Origin: Hofstenia miamia
Taxonomy: Eukaryota > Xenacoelomorpha > Acoela > Hofsteniidae
Direction of reading: 5' to 3'
DNA: 64,000 bases
Assembly: GCA_900660155.1 (NCBI GenBank)
Contig: CABFPE010000034.1
Location: 170,995-234,994, forward strand
The translations under genes were made by a program, and so were the position numbers. The notes under the pieces were generated by a model. That model was not told the origin of the DNA, ran no database searches, and was given only the letters and a program-made list of their open reading frames with translations. Below, piece by piece: positions 12,101 through 25,907 of the stretch (position 1 is its first letter; each line of letters begins with the position of its first letter).

Positions 12101-15100
12101 ATTATATTATTATACATAGCATGCATCCATTATCTAATATTACACTTATTTAACTTAGTTGATGAGATGTCTCTAGAAATCTACCATTAATGAAACACGT
12201 ACAAATCATTTCTACATTCTCATTATATAGTAAATAGTATTATTAAATTTACTAAACTAGCGATTACTTTATTTCAATCATCATTCCCTCATGCTAAATT
12301 TGAATGTCAATTGCATGTTAAATTAATAGCTAGGTAAAACATTGACATTTATCAGTTTAGAGAATACTATAGATTTTTCCCTATTTACAAAGAAGGCGTA
12401 GGAGCTTAAATTTTTTATATTAAAACTAATGTTTATGAAATTTAATAATTTATCAAACATATTAACATAAAACTAGTACATGTAGAAAAAAAGTTAAAGC
12501 AAAACTATACATTTTCTATTTACTAAACTGTAATACAATACGTTTTGCAATAGCACTGTTCCCAATCCCCATGTCATCGTTGAGGAAAAGTTTTTTAATG
12601 TAAGTCGCAAAAATAAAAAAACGTCAGAAAAGAAATGTAAGTCACAAATGTGAAAAAACGTCAGAAAAGAAATATAAGTCATAAAAGTGAAAAAACGTCG
12701 GAAAAAATGTAAGTCTACAAATGTGGAAAAGTCATATACCGGTTATTTACTTAATTCTTAATATAAAAGACACCAATAAAATTTTAAAATGTAAACAATT
12801 TCTTATAATATAAAATAAATATTTTTAAACGTTTTGTATATATGTGTATCAATAAACGATAACAACCAATTTACGACATTAATAACAAAACATGTTATCA
12901 ACAATCTTGAAACGTTTCATATAAAAATTACTACTTGCAAATATTTTATTCTTGAATTCAACGACAAAAACGTATTGAAAAAATATTTATTTCATTTGTA
13001 CCAGAGACGGTGATGGATAAATTATTTTACCTTATTAACATTTTTCTTGAATTCAACGAGAAAAACGTATTGAAAAAATATTTATTTCATTAGTACCAGA
13101 GACGGTGATTGATAAATCGTTTTACTTTATTAATATTTCAGTTTTGTAGCATGTTTCATTTACATAATTGTATAAATGGGGAAAAACATGTTGTAATTGA
13201 GATTGCTTTCCAACTTGTGAAAGAATTCTAGTTTTATATGATTTGAAAGTGTTTTATTTAATTATTATAATTGTAAAGTGATTTCATGTTTGGGAGATAT
13301 CAATCTTTATGATTGGTTACATTTTGGCAGTTGAACAATAGGGATAAAGACCACGTAATTTTGACATTGTCTATGAAAGCATGCAACTCTATACATAGAG
13401 CGGATTAATGGAATTTCACATTGATGAATGAACTACCCATAAAGATTTCAAACTTTTTGGTAAGCTATTTTTATAATTAAATCTCAGATATTGTTTTGAT
13501 TCTTAACACTTTTTGCAATATGATCTCTAGTTAGTTTTACCGATATTTCTTTTAAAAACGTAATCAATTTTATTTTAATGAATTGCTGCGAATTTGCAGT
13601 TCAATGTTAAATTTATTATAGACTTTTTCATAAATATAAATGTCGTTTGTTTGTAATTACACATTTCTAATTAAATTTGTTTAAACTTTTAATTGTCATG
13701 TGTTCCTTAGTGTGATCTATCACATCATTTGACTTGTATATTAATCATTAATTTAGATACTACCATGTGAAATTCATAACATGCAAATACACATTGCGTT
13801 TGTTCCCTACAGCATTCACATCCCAACATGAAGGTTTGACGAATATTATCATTGTTCATTGAACTGTAGCTGAAATTCGCTATATGAACTTTAGTAGTGC
13901 ATTTTATATTTTCTTTGTAAATACATTTATTATTTATAAATGTTTGTTTTCTCTGTATGGCGAGAGTATGCATCTGTGGAAGCATGTATTTATATTTATT
14001 TTAAAATTTATTTATTTAATGTCTATAAAAAATGTTACATTTGAACAATAGACTGCAAACAATTCTAATCTCATGCGATATTCGAAAATTCCTCAACCTC
14101 TAAAAAAATTGGTTACATTTAAACTGCAAACAAATGTGTTTGCCAACAAATATTATAACAAAAGAGAATATATTCCAATGACGTCAGAGATACACAGACG
14201 GCAAAAGTATACAATTACATCATAGCCATGCCCGCCAAGGTCAAAAGGTCGAATATCCACGGGCTTGCCTCGGCTTCTTACTACTGGAGAGAATATTAGG
14301 AAATCAAATACATCGAAATTATAGAAGCCGAGCAGCAGTTTATTGAGAAAGATCGGGTCCAAGAATTTGAGATACAGCGAAATATTTTTTTCGGTCTTTT
14401 AACACGAATTTAATTAACATACAAAATTTCTATTACATTTTGCAAAAATAGTCTTGCCCTACGTCAACTACCTTTTCCATCACTTTGGAAGCATTCTATT
14501 ATATTTTTTTAAAAATATTACCACCGCAGAGAAAAAAACTTCCCTGCTTAACCACCGCAATGTCCGGTGTTTTACCGCAAACCACCGCAATAAATGAAAT
14601 TTAGCTTGGTATACCGCAACAATGACTATTTTTTATCTTCGTAAGAAAATATTCATATTTCTAAATTATTTTTTTAGGATTTTGGATCATTCGTAGAAAA
14701 CTTTAAAGACAATTTCTTAGGTATTTTGTGATTTCATTCAATTTTATTATGGGTAGTATCAAATTTTCAATGAAAACATTACTTTTAATATTTTGCATGT
14801 GAAATCTCTTAGTTTTTTGAGAAATACTTAGAGATTTAAAATCTTAAGACAAAAATGTTATCTGTGTGGGGGCTCCCATCGCTCGTAACTGAACGATTAA
14901 CCATGGATGGTACTTACCAGATCTGGTCCAGAGCCCTTGTAAGAAAATCGCCACAAAGCCAAAAGGGTAAGATACAGACTTGGCTCCATTAAGGCCCCCG
15001 ATTGCCAACAGAAGCTTTGAAACTTCCTATGTTGCTTGTTTCTACATGCTCTAAAGTTTGGGATGACAAGTTTTAATGTGTCGTAAATACCAACCTTTAC

Positions 15101-18100
15101 TCTTACGACTTGTAACAGCCCTCTGTTATACACTTCCAGCAATTAGCATCCGCTTCCACATTGGAGATCTGCGTTTAGTCATCCCTGGCATGACGATTAA
15201 GAGCTTTCTGCTCTGAAAACATACACTCACATGCCTTGCATTGTAGATGTCTCGTACTGGTATGTGTAAGCTTTGGCACTGTTGCGAAAATCGCCCCAGA
15301 AAATCTCTTTTGTATCAATTCCATGTCATCATTGATCAGACCTGCAATTTTGTGAATCACTTCACTACCTTTCTTATCCCTAGAGCAGGATGTAATCAGC
15401 TTAGAAAATATCTGAGACTCCCCCAGAGTAACGTCCATTAACCACTGTACATCAAGTACCAACCGCTTTCCCTAGCATTGACTTCTCCGTGCACTAACGA
15501 TGTGGCCATTACCTTCAGGAACTATTGATGCCTTGGTAATTGCTAACTCAATTGGCTGATCACTAGTTATGCTTTCGCTGTGCGACATCATCCGGCTAAC
15601 AAAAGTTAAGCACTTACGTGCGCACTTTTTGGAAATGAACTTTGTCCTTGGTTAACCTATCCCAAAGTGAGACCCACAAAAGACCCTTTTACAGGTGTTA
15701 ATGGAAGCCTCAAGCATTTCCAGTTCCCTAGCAGTTTCTTTCCACGTCTCACACGCATAGGTCAGAGTGGGTACTATAACGCCTCATAAGAGAAGGTAAG
15801 AGAGTGCTTTGAAAATCCATTCTGACGTGCTACTCGCCGATAACGTATTATCCTGCCTGCAGCACCATTGCACCGATTTCTTGCTTCAGAGAGTGCTGTC
15901 CCAGCAGTGCTGATAATCAAACCTAAGTACATAAACTCTGATACGAATTCAATGTTCTTTCCAGATACATGAACTCTATCAGAAGTTCTTTCCTATACCC
16001 TTGATAACCACATGCACTTGGTCTTTGGTACAGGGATATTAATGCCTAGTGGCGCTAGAACTGTAACTAGACCATCTGGATAGCTCTGTATTTGTTTCTC
16101 AGACCTGCCGAAAAGACAGAGATCATCCCCATACTCGGGAAGTTCCACTTCCTCTTTACCAAAGAAAGAGTTGAAAACAATTCCTTTGGAGGTTCCATGG
16201 AGGTTAAATAAACATGGGCCGAGGACGCTCAAGCCAAAAGCTTGCGCCTGGATGTTCGCCTCGAATGTGCAAAATCGGTGATTCGTGCAAGGAATTAATG
16301 ATCTCGATTATCCGTTTTAACACACCATTTGCTGCTAGACATTGCCAAATTTCTTGCCTTAGAACTGAATCAAAGGCCTTCTGGAGGTCAATGACACACG
16401 CAAAAAAGAATTCCTTCTGTAATCTAGCAGGTTCCTCGGCTTGCCTCATCACATGCATGCCAGTAGACTTGCCTGATCTAAAACCAAATTGAGTTCGTGG
16501 GAGTGTATGTTTATTACCCATCAATTGCTCCAGTCTGTTATTCAGAATTTTTGCAAAGATGTTTCTTCTGACGCCCAGTAAGAAAATAGTGCGGTAATTA
16601 TTATGGTCAGACCTAAAAACCTTTTTATGCAAGAAGATAACTTCTGCATCACACCATTCCCTTGGACATCTCTCCATGCTAAATACTTGTGCAAAGTCTT
16701 CTGTAAGGCGTTTGATAAGCGCACTGCCCCCTTATCTGAAAGCTTCCCCCTGAAACTAGTTGCGACCTGGAGCTTTGTGCGGTTTGTGCATTTGTATCTA
16801 CCTCCTTAGCAGACTCTTTAAAAACTTGCGAGAAATGTTTAATGGATTCTATTGCCTTAGGTCTGGCTTTATTGTCAGGCAGCCCATCATGTTTTCTCTG
16901 ACAATCTCTTGAATACACCTCTTGATTCCGCCGCAGTTGCCGCCATCTCCGGCTTCATCAAGGGTGTCCAATGCTTCCGTAAAGATGACCAGTTTACTCC
17001 ACCTAATGCAGTTTTTTCACTGCCCTTGCTGCTTTAAAATAATTCAATTGGCTGATTTTGTCTTTGCAACTTAAGAACACACGTTTCATAGCACGCTTTT
17101 GTTCAACCGCCACCTTAACTTCCTCACACTCGTAGTCTGGGTCTACTTTCGGAATTCGACAATTCTGAGGAAGGGTGCACTTTGCATGCAATCAACCATG
17201 TGTTCATATCCCGGTTCCGCTTCTGAACGAACGGGAATTGCAGAAGAGACCACTGAGGTTGCTTGCCCGTAGGTTGTCGACTGTTCCCACTGCAACAATC
17301 CTTAAGACGCTTATTGCGCCCCTGCCTTTTTGGTAAAAGGCAGGAGAATCATTATCATCATGTCATGGTCCGACCCAAGATCTATACTTCACCAAGCTAT
17401 GTCATCCCAAACACTCTTCATTATTTTGTTTGGAACTATGAAATAGTCCAATAAAGCCCGCATGCCTGTACCTGGATGAGTCCATGAGGTACTATGCATC
17501 CACTTGTGCCTGAAGAATGTATTTGCCAGAGCTAGCTTCTGGTCAACCAAGAAGTGTACCAGCGCATCTCACTGTTCTGTGAATTATGATCTCCAGTGGT
17601 AAAGTTTCCAATCACCCCAGGGATAGAGTTCATGGATTTGCCTATTCTATAGTTAAAGTCCCCTGCCAAAAGGAATTTAGTTCTTGATTTGTACTCAGAT
17701 ATGACCTTGTTGAGACTGCTGTAGAACTCAGCTAAGTCTTTCTCATTGGAATTGCTTTCAGTTGGTGCGTAGGCAATAATGAAGTCACGTACGCCTGGAT
17801 AAAGACTATTTCTGAAAGACAACCTTGCCGTTATGGGCGAGACAGGATAGTAGCTGGGTTTACAATCAACTAGCCTGGGGCTAATTAAGAAACCAACTCC
17901 TTTCCTCGCCTTTGTGCCGTGACCTATACGGTAAAGATAGTATCCATGTGACACAACCATAGCCACTTCGCTCTTTACGTGAGTCTCTCACAACAACACC
18001 ATGTCCAAGCGACTTCCTTAACATTTAGTTAGCCATAGAAAGCAAACCTACGCAGTCCCACACTAGAAATGAGCAAAGTTAGCACTTCAAATGACCATCC

Positions 18101-18506
18101 AGATCCCGCCATGTGAAGGCAGCTAAGGACTCTTGATCACCAGAGGCTAGTGGTGCTTTGAGGTTTTCTCCATCGGAAAAAACTTTTCCAAAACCCTTAT
18201 ACCGGTATATATATATATATCGTCGTACGATGAAACATCGCACCCTTCACTCGTTTTTCAATCGTACTTGTACTGCTGCTAATTACATCTTGACTCTCAA
18301 ACCTCCAACAGCGATTGATTTCTTTTCCCCGCCACCGAGCTTCAAGAAATCTTTGATGGCTTTCCTCTTTGCTGAGCCCTTCTCCAACTTCGCCTACTTT
18401 TCCATTTGCTCCTATTTCATTTCCTGTGACTGTTCTCGCTGCCGTAAAACTTGATTTGTTTTTATTTTTTGTTGTGTATGTCTTCAGCGGCTAAATAGTC
18501 ATTCAT

Positions 18507-18544
<38 letters not shown>

Positions 18545-18706
18545 NNNNNNNNNNNNNNNNNNNNNNNNNNNNNNNNNNNNNNNNNNNNNNNNNNNNNNNN
18601 NNNNNNNNNNNNNNNNNNNNNNNNNGTGGTGAGCGTTACAAAGCACCAATATATGTGAAAACTTTATTACAAATCACCAATATATATATATATATATATA
18701 TACATG

Positions 18707-18749
<43 letters not shown>

Positions 18750-21700
18750 CATTCTTAGGATTTATGGGACACATTAAAACATACAACATAAAATAACAGA
18801 CTAAAAAATGGAAAAATGAATGTTCTCACTATCCTCAGAAAGTTCCATTACACATGAGTTTTCATCTTCTAATGTTGCTTCGACAAAAGTTTGGTATTTA
18901 TGTGCATTGTTATGAAAAGTAAGTCATTAACAACTTTCGACGATTGGAAGGCTCTTATTGGTGTGTTAATACGTTTATGAATGCTCAACGGGCACCCCAC
19001 TCAAAGCAATTTTTTTTTAATTTGGGATTCATAAAAAGTCGCAACTTTCAAGTATTTTCTCCTTTAAACTCTCGCTTGGCTAGATACTCTTCAAAATTAT
19101 TGACACCAAGAGATTGCAACCAGCAATTTATCCTTTGCAACATTATCCAATCCTTGTAACTTTGTAATGTAATCCAAGAATGATAGGTACATATTACCCC
19201 AACTAATTCCAGCTTGCTGGGCAAAATTGATTATTTTATGTATGGAGCTAAAGCAGAAATGCCGGATTTAATGTTTTCTTTCTGTAAGTAGCCGATCATT
19301 CACACTGTTTCAAGGTGTTTCGTAGTAAAGCTTCACTAATCCTTTTTCGATGTACTTGACTGAAATTTGATAAACAGTCTTAAATAACTCAACATTTTTA
19401 GACCAATCCTTTATTACTAAATTCGAAATATCTTAAAGTGATCATGTTGGATCCATTGATCAAATAATATTTTAGTGCAACTTCCAATTGCCCAACAGTA
19501 ATTATTGTTATATATCTTTGATACTTGTTACACAAGACGCGGTTGTAACGGCATCCGATTTTTCTATGGCAATCTTTTACAAAAATATGGCTTGTGGGAA
19601 CTTTTTTTCTTGGAAACACACTACTGCAAGAAATTGATCCCCAGTAACAGGATTTTTTCAGGCATCTAAGTTTAATGTTACCCATTGGCCTTTAAATTAA
19701 TCAAGAATAAAAGAATGTAAGTCTTTAGAAAGAAATCTAATGGTAGATCGAACATCACATGCAGAAATGCATAAAAGTTGAAATCCGTGTTTAATGGTAA
19801 AATATGTCGAGATGTTGCCAAGCTAAGCAGACAACGCTCCACGTTGCTTAGTTCCATTTTAAATTTTTCGTGTCAACAAATTTACTAAGTGCAGATTGAT
19901 CGCTCTCTTTTTACTCTTTCTTTTGCCAATTGAACCTTAAGATGTTTATTGGTTAAATGTCGTTTCAAGGTATTCGTTCCTGATTATTGCTGGGGGTGGT
20001 GAAATTTTAATGCACATATTTTGCACACAGTTTCTTTTTGAGATGTCCGTATGCAGATTGTGCACACAGAGAAACAATAATAACAGACTCACTAATACCT
20101 TCCATATCGTTGGACTGAATTCATGAAATTTACTTTGTTTACAAGGCTATTCAAGTACTACAGTATATTATTAAGATAATAGCTAAAAGTATTTTTCCTG
20201 TAAAAGATTAATTAAAGCAGCATTGAAAATATTTTCACACTGTCTAATGTGTTGTCAATTAAAATGGTGCTTCAATGTGCATTTATTGACAATCGTGTTG
20301 AGAAATATTATACTGGAAACGGTACTTTATTTTGGCTTCATATTTGTAAAATTAAACTTTTCAATAATGTCAACAAAATTTTTATTTAATTTGTTTTTCG
20401 ACATAAATCGATAAATATGACTTTGTTATGACAGCTTAAGTGTACATGTATAATGACACATTTTTCATATAACATCAAGCTTTTTTACTTAAATATTGAT
20501 TAGCTCTGGACATAACGCGCTTAGGATACGGGCACGGACAAACTAACGGGCCTATTTTTGTAGGTACGGGCTATGGACCCTGCATGGACCCTACCCTAGA
20601 TTGTAATTATTTAGTGTGAAGTTTTAACTAATTTGAAAAGGTTTATTATTGGTAATGTACATTTTAGGTGAGCGATTTCGGCTTTGCTGTAGAAGTAAAG
20701 TCTGATAATGACCTAATTGAACTAATGGGGACGCCAACCTACTTAAGCCCAGAGGTTCTTAGATGCAGTATGTATTCTAGTCAAGATGGTTACGGACGTC
20801 CTACTGATCTCTGGGCTTGTGGAGTTCTTATGTTTACATTGTTAGCTGGTAAACCTCCATTTTGGCATCGCCGTCAATTGATGATGTTGCGTCTTATAAT
20901 GGAAGGTCGTTACTCATTTTCGGGTCCCGAATGGGATGACACTCCGTCTAGTGCTAAAGATCTTATTACAAATCTTCTTCAGGTCGACGTCTCTGAACGC
21001 TTTACGGCGGAGAAGGTATATACTGCATATAAATAATAATACTTCCTTCTCTGTACTACGCATTTTTTGCTAACACGGCTACATAGCTAACACCGATTTA
21101 ATTTTTTTCTTTAAATTGTATTTTAAATAATTATATATTCTAAACTTAGATACTAAGCTCTTAATAATTAACCCGTTGATTTGTGCATAACACAAACATT
21201 TTGTGCTCTTAGCGAATGTTTATCTGTCCGGAATCTGAAAACGAACGTTATTTTGAAATAAAACCAGCTGATAAGCAAAATCATATTCCATGTATATTAT
21301 CAAACAATTATAAATAGTATTTCAAACTAGTTATTAATTATTACTCTACTGTGATGTGAAGTGGTACATTTTTAATTAATATATGAGTTTTTTTTACCCA
21401 AATATCGTTTTGATTTTATGCTAAAAAATTTGAAGATGAATTTTAATTATTGTAGGAGATACAAAGATAACATGCTGTTAACAGCAAATGGGCCTTTATA
21501 ACTCTGGAGAATTAGAAATGTGTTGACAACAGATTTCTTGCCTATTTTGCTGCACTGTTCCAACTACTGTACTTTTTTTCCTCAAAAAGAGTAAGTCGGA
21601 AAAATGTGAAAAATATATCACAAGTGATGTTATTTCCCTTTCCAAAAAAAATTAAAGGCAAGTTTTAAAGCATTTTCACCGAGTTGATCCATTCTCAAAT

Positions 21701-24700
21701 TCGCTTCTTTTTTGCACGATAGCCATAATATCTACCACATATTGGTTTTCCTGCTTACTCAATATCTAGAGTTTAAGTCCATGTTTCTCTAAATGCTTTG
21801 CATAAAGACAATCAGACTAGAGCGACCTTTGCAAGGTATAAAATTGTTAATCAGGTGTTAAAAAAAGGAAGGAACATCGTTGTGTATTTTCTCGAAATCT
21901 TTCAAATATATCTCTTTAATGCTTAAATATAAATGTATTTGACATTCTCAAAAACCTCATTGTATTTTTTATCAAAACGAATATATATTTAAAAATAATC
22001 TTGAACTGATCATGGCTCATGTAATCAATGAACAAACACGATCCATATGTTTTTCGTCAAGAGAACAGTACATTCAATTATTCGAATTAAGCTAGTGTAA
22101 CTTGACTTCCTTCCTCTCCGAAACTTCTATCACTATTTTTTGTTTTGTCACAAATACTTTGTAAAACACCACCAGAGATGGTTTCTTTCCATCCATTTTC
22201 AGAGTCAATATCTGCGAATATATCAGCAGCATCTACTTGAACAGGCCAGCTTGGGCCGTGCCTAGGTTTTGGTCCTATGTATATCTGTATATAGCCACCT
22301 CAGGTATTTAAGTGTTGTAATCGAATAGTATGCTATCAAATACTTTACTAAGATTAATTTTTGATTAAGCTATTTAATTTGCAGAATTAATAAATTTCGT
22401 AGATTTGTATGACTGGATAACTCATAGTTGGCAAGTAATATGAGATCAAAGATTGAGAGTGGTCAAATCTGACCACTTAGGTTTTCTAATGTTAATAGAT
22501 TAGACACGTTTGGAAACCTATTGCTTCATTTGTTATTATGGTATTAACACAGTTTACATACTATTCGATGCCTGCCGAATACGTATTTTTAAATTTTGAT
22601 GGTTTTAGAGTAAAAATATCATCGATAAAATCTTTATTTTCACACTATTGTCCAACCAGAGCCTTATTTACGATCAGCATGGAAAAAAGTACACCAGACC
22701 ATCAAATTAATGGAAGAATGTTTTGATGGCAAGTGTAAATCTGCTCTGATGTGCGATGTTATTTGATGCTATTTATAGAAAACATTTAATTTTTTTCACT
22801 TATTTTATTTTTTTGCTATGCTACCCAGAAAAAATTTATTAAATATTTAAAATCAGTGTGTCAAAATTAAACAAAAAATCTTTCTTTTTGATCGCAAAAT
22901 TTTTTTGTAAACAGTGTTTTCTGCACAAGGTTTACCAAAATACATGGAATCCCTTTTGCAGTTGCACCTCATTTGTATGACCTCTATCACATTCCAATCT
23001 TAATATGTGTTCAATCTGCAAAAATAGAATGTAAGCACACAGTTGTCATACCGTGTGTTTCTAAAGTCTTTGCGAATTTAAAAATCTTATATCTCTCAAA
23101 ATAATAAAGATATATGTAAAACTGAAAAACTTTATTGAAGTAAACATTTTCGGATTTTATTTTTTAACTACAAAAATAATTTTAAAAAATAATGTCATTC
23201 AAGTGTCCACCTCGATGTTCCACACAAAGTTTCAGCCTTTTTAAAACATCTTGAACTGAATTTTGAAGCATTGACATTGGAATGTCCTCATAAACCTGTG
23301 TGATCTTTTCCCTCAGTTCATCAAGGTTCTTGGGACGAGAAATACTGTAGACCTTGTTCTTCATGTAACCCCACAGGAAAAAATCCAGTGGTGTTAGATC
23401 GGGGCTACAAGCATGCAAAATTCTTCACTTCTGTTACTGATTAATCCTCCTGGAAACAATCTCTTCAGAGCTTTAAGAGCACAGTTTGAAGTATGGGCAC
23501 GAGCTCCGTCTTGTTGAAAGACAGAGGATCGCCACAGCTTCTTTCTCTTCAGAAATGAGACTATTGTATCTTCAATGAAGCTGATGTAAGTCTCAGAATT
23601 CAAGGTTGAGCCAAAAGGAAGAATGACAATCGGGAGCTTTGTTTTACCAGAAAATCCAGCCCAGACCATCAACTTAGAGTCAAATTGCTTCAACTCTATT
23701 GGAGATGGCTGTTCATGGCCCCAGAAACGAGTATTCTGTCTGTTGACTACTCCGCTAAGCGAGAAATTTGATTCATCTGAAAAGATAACATCTTTTATTG
23801 ATTCGCTCTGGTAATCACGGATAAATTTTTCTGAAAAGGATAATCCTCGTTCTCGGTGCTCATCAGTGAGGAATTGCCCAAGTTGAATTTTGTATAGACG
23901 CAAGTTTAAGTCATATTTCATTATTCTCCAGGACGTAGAGCTTGAACAACCCATTTCACTAGAAACATTTCTGGTTGTTGGCAAAATTCCTTCTTCTCTC
24001 AGCCTCGCAATTGCTTCCATCACAGCCTCAGAATCTTGATCAGATCTACAATCTCCTCTACCACTTCTTGGTAGATCATCGACACTTCCATGTGCTTCAA
24101 ACTTTTTAATCAATGCTCTTAAAGTGGATTCCTTTGGTCGACGAGAGGAATCTTTTATTCCATGTAAAGAACAAAACTTTCTGATAGCAGCAGCGTAGCT
24201 CTGACTATTCTTATAAAACATCACAACCAATTCAGTTTTGTCTTTCTTTTCCATCTTAAAATAAACCCGAACAATTAGCACTATCGATTTCCAATAAACT
24301 TAAATTATCACGTGATAAATATATATGTAAGCAAAAATTTAAAATCGCAAAGACTTTAGAAACACATGGTACAACTTTTACATATGCATTTATTATGTCA
24401 AATATTAATTTTCGTTAGAAACTGACTTTTTTGAATAATTCAACTGGACTAATTGCTTAAATAGTGAATTTGACTTCTGTGGAATTTGTTTCAATCGATT
24501 CTAATGAAACATAAATTTTGCATTCACTCTTTGTATTTTTTATTACTTTTTTAATATTGAAATATTTTGTTAGCAATGTGTAATTAATATTTTATAACAT
24601 ATAAATCGTAAATGATGTATGACTGTTTACTTGTCCTCAAGTACAAATCTTAAAGAAATATTTTCCTAAACTGTCGTTTTAAGTGCAAATAAATTCATGG

Positions 24701-25866
24701 GGGCCATTTAGAATGTATATTATGAAATAAAAAGAACACTGCAAATGCTAGTCGAGCTTTTCCTAGAATGACATTTCCAAAATTGTACAACCATTTTTAT
24801 ACTTTCAAAGCCCAATCCGATGTTTTTAAATTCATTAATCTTCTTGGTATTGGTAAATATCATTATCCTTGATGTATCAGAATGCGACCTGAACATGCTC
24901 TGTGTGCCAATGATGGTTTGATGTTTTTTATCATATATTATATTTTTCAACAACGACGTGTTACCCCCGTCGCACACTGCCGTTAAGTTAAGTTAATTGC
25001 TAAGTTAAGGTTCAGCTAATCCCGTCGCACATTGCCGTTAAGGTTACCTTAACTTAACCCTTAACGGCAGTGTGCTACGGAATTTCTTAAGGCTAACCGC
25101 AACGCGAACCTTAAGGTTTTTTCTAGAGTTGAGTTAAGTTTACCTTAACGGCAATGGGCGACGGTTTCATTAAGTTAAGGTTTTTTATGGCTATTTTGAC
25201 AATATTTAAATAGAATATAGAATTTGTATATGCATTAATAAATTCGAGTAAACACAGTGGAAATTTGCATGACTATTTTTTAAATACGAAACTTTTTTCA
25301 TACATATTTACATTTCTTACAAAAGCTGTAAGCCGTCTTCGTTTATCTAAAAGAAGTCATTGCATAGAAAAAAAATTACATGTGACTACTGTATATGTAG
25401 TTGATTTTTGTTGAGATTTTGTGTTGTGTTCATATATATGACTACTGTATAGTTAATATTTGTTAAGTTTTTGTGTTGTATTCAAAATTTAGAAATATTT
25501 AGAACTATATCACTCATTGGATGAAAATTTTTATCAAAAATAATCAGAAACTGAATAAAAAACTTTTGGAACTCAAAACACCAAAAAATTTACCAAAATT
25601 AGAACTAGCCCCTTCACCTAGTTCCTTATAAAAAAAACGTGTAGCGTCAATAACATATGCCCGCGTTTAATAAAAACAATTTGTTTAGAGGTTTGGTTAA
25701 AACAGCGAGGCTTCATTCACGCTACAAATGCAAATATTGTTTTAAAACGTAAAGTTTTTGGAATATAAGTTCGCTTTAAACTAAATTAATTTGTTTTCCA
25801 CTTTGTTTAAATAGAATGCCTTAATTTCGTGTAGTAAAATTTTTAGAAATATATATTTTTAACAAA

Positions 25867-25907
<41 letters not shown>

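Larger units (their letters stand above)
9475..14285. mobile_element. 4.8-kb foldback element with ~1.2-1.3 kb inverted arms
   Basis: The left arm (about 9475-10814) is repeated in inverse orientation at about 13096-14285. Matching landmarks include AAGAAGCCGAGGCAAG near both outer ends, ATTGTTTGCAGTCTATTG, GTGATCTATCACATCA and, at the inner ends, ACCGTCTCTGGTAC. By eye the arms are about 85-90% identical. The 2.3-kb centre has no transposase, polymerase or integrase and is filled with shorter direct and inverted repeats. It looks like a non-autonomous foldback (long-TIR) transposon. Exact ends and target duplication were not resolved. Confidence 0.8.
14880..18180 (-). mobile_element. Decayed RTE/CR1-type LINE retrotransposon
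   Basis: On the minus strand, a LINE reads in the order APE endonuclease (17532-17966), linker, reverse transcriptase (about 15990-16730), connection region and a C-terminal zinc finger (15175-15462), each in different frames because of frameshifts. Base composition is visibly richer in G+C than the surroundings, which fits a foreign insertion. The 5' end is near 18180 and the 3' end near 14880, where CTGTGTGGGGGCTCCCATCG-like sequence gives way to AT-rich DNA. Target duplications were not found. Confidence 0.75.
8906..20599 (-). mobile_element. hAT-type element split by nested insertions (inferred from matching ends)
   Basis: The left end CTGGGGTAGGTTCCGTCCC and the right end, reverse complemented, CTAGGGTAGGGTCCATGC are inverted copies of each other and closely resemble the ends of the hAT copy at 3654-5379, including subterminal 'acgggca' repeats. 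The flanks GTTATAAT (8898-8905) and ATTGTAAT (20600-20607) match at six of eight positions, compatible with a decayed 8-bp duplication. A BED-finger transposase remnant lies just inside the right end, as in the first copy. A hAT element of 2-3 kb would then have been expanded by the foldback element and two LINE fragments. That the two ends belong to one copy is inference; they could be two solo fragments. Confidence 0.5.

Noticed and set aside
12595-12725. CRISPR-like tandem repeats
   Set aside because: Adjacent degenerate tandem units without spacers, inside a foldback element.
9475-14285. Polinton/Maverick or other large viral-type element, because of the very long inverted arms
   Set aside because: No polymerase, integrase, ATPase or capsid-like coding sequence occurs between the arms; the whole element is only 4.8 kb and essentially non-coding.
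16214-16809. Plus-strand open frames opposite the LINE reverse transcriptase
   Set aside because: They are antisense shadows of the minus-strand RT motifs.
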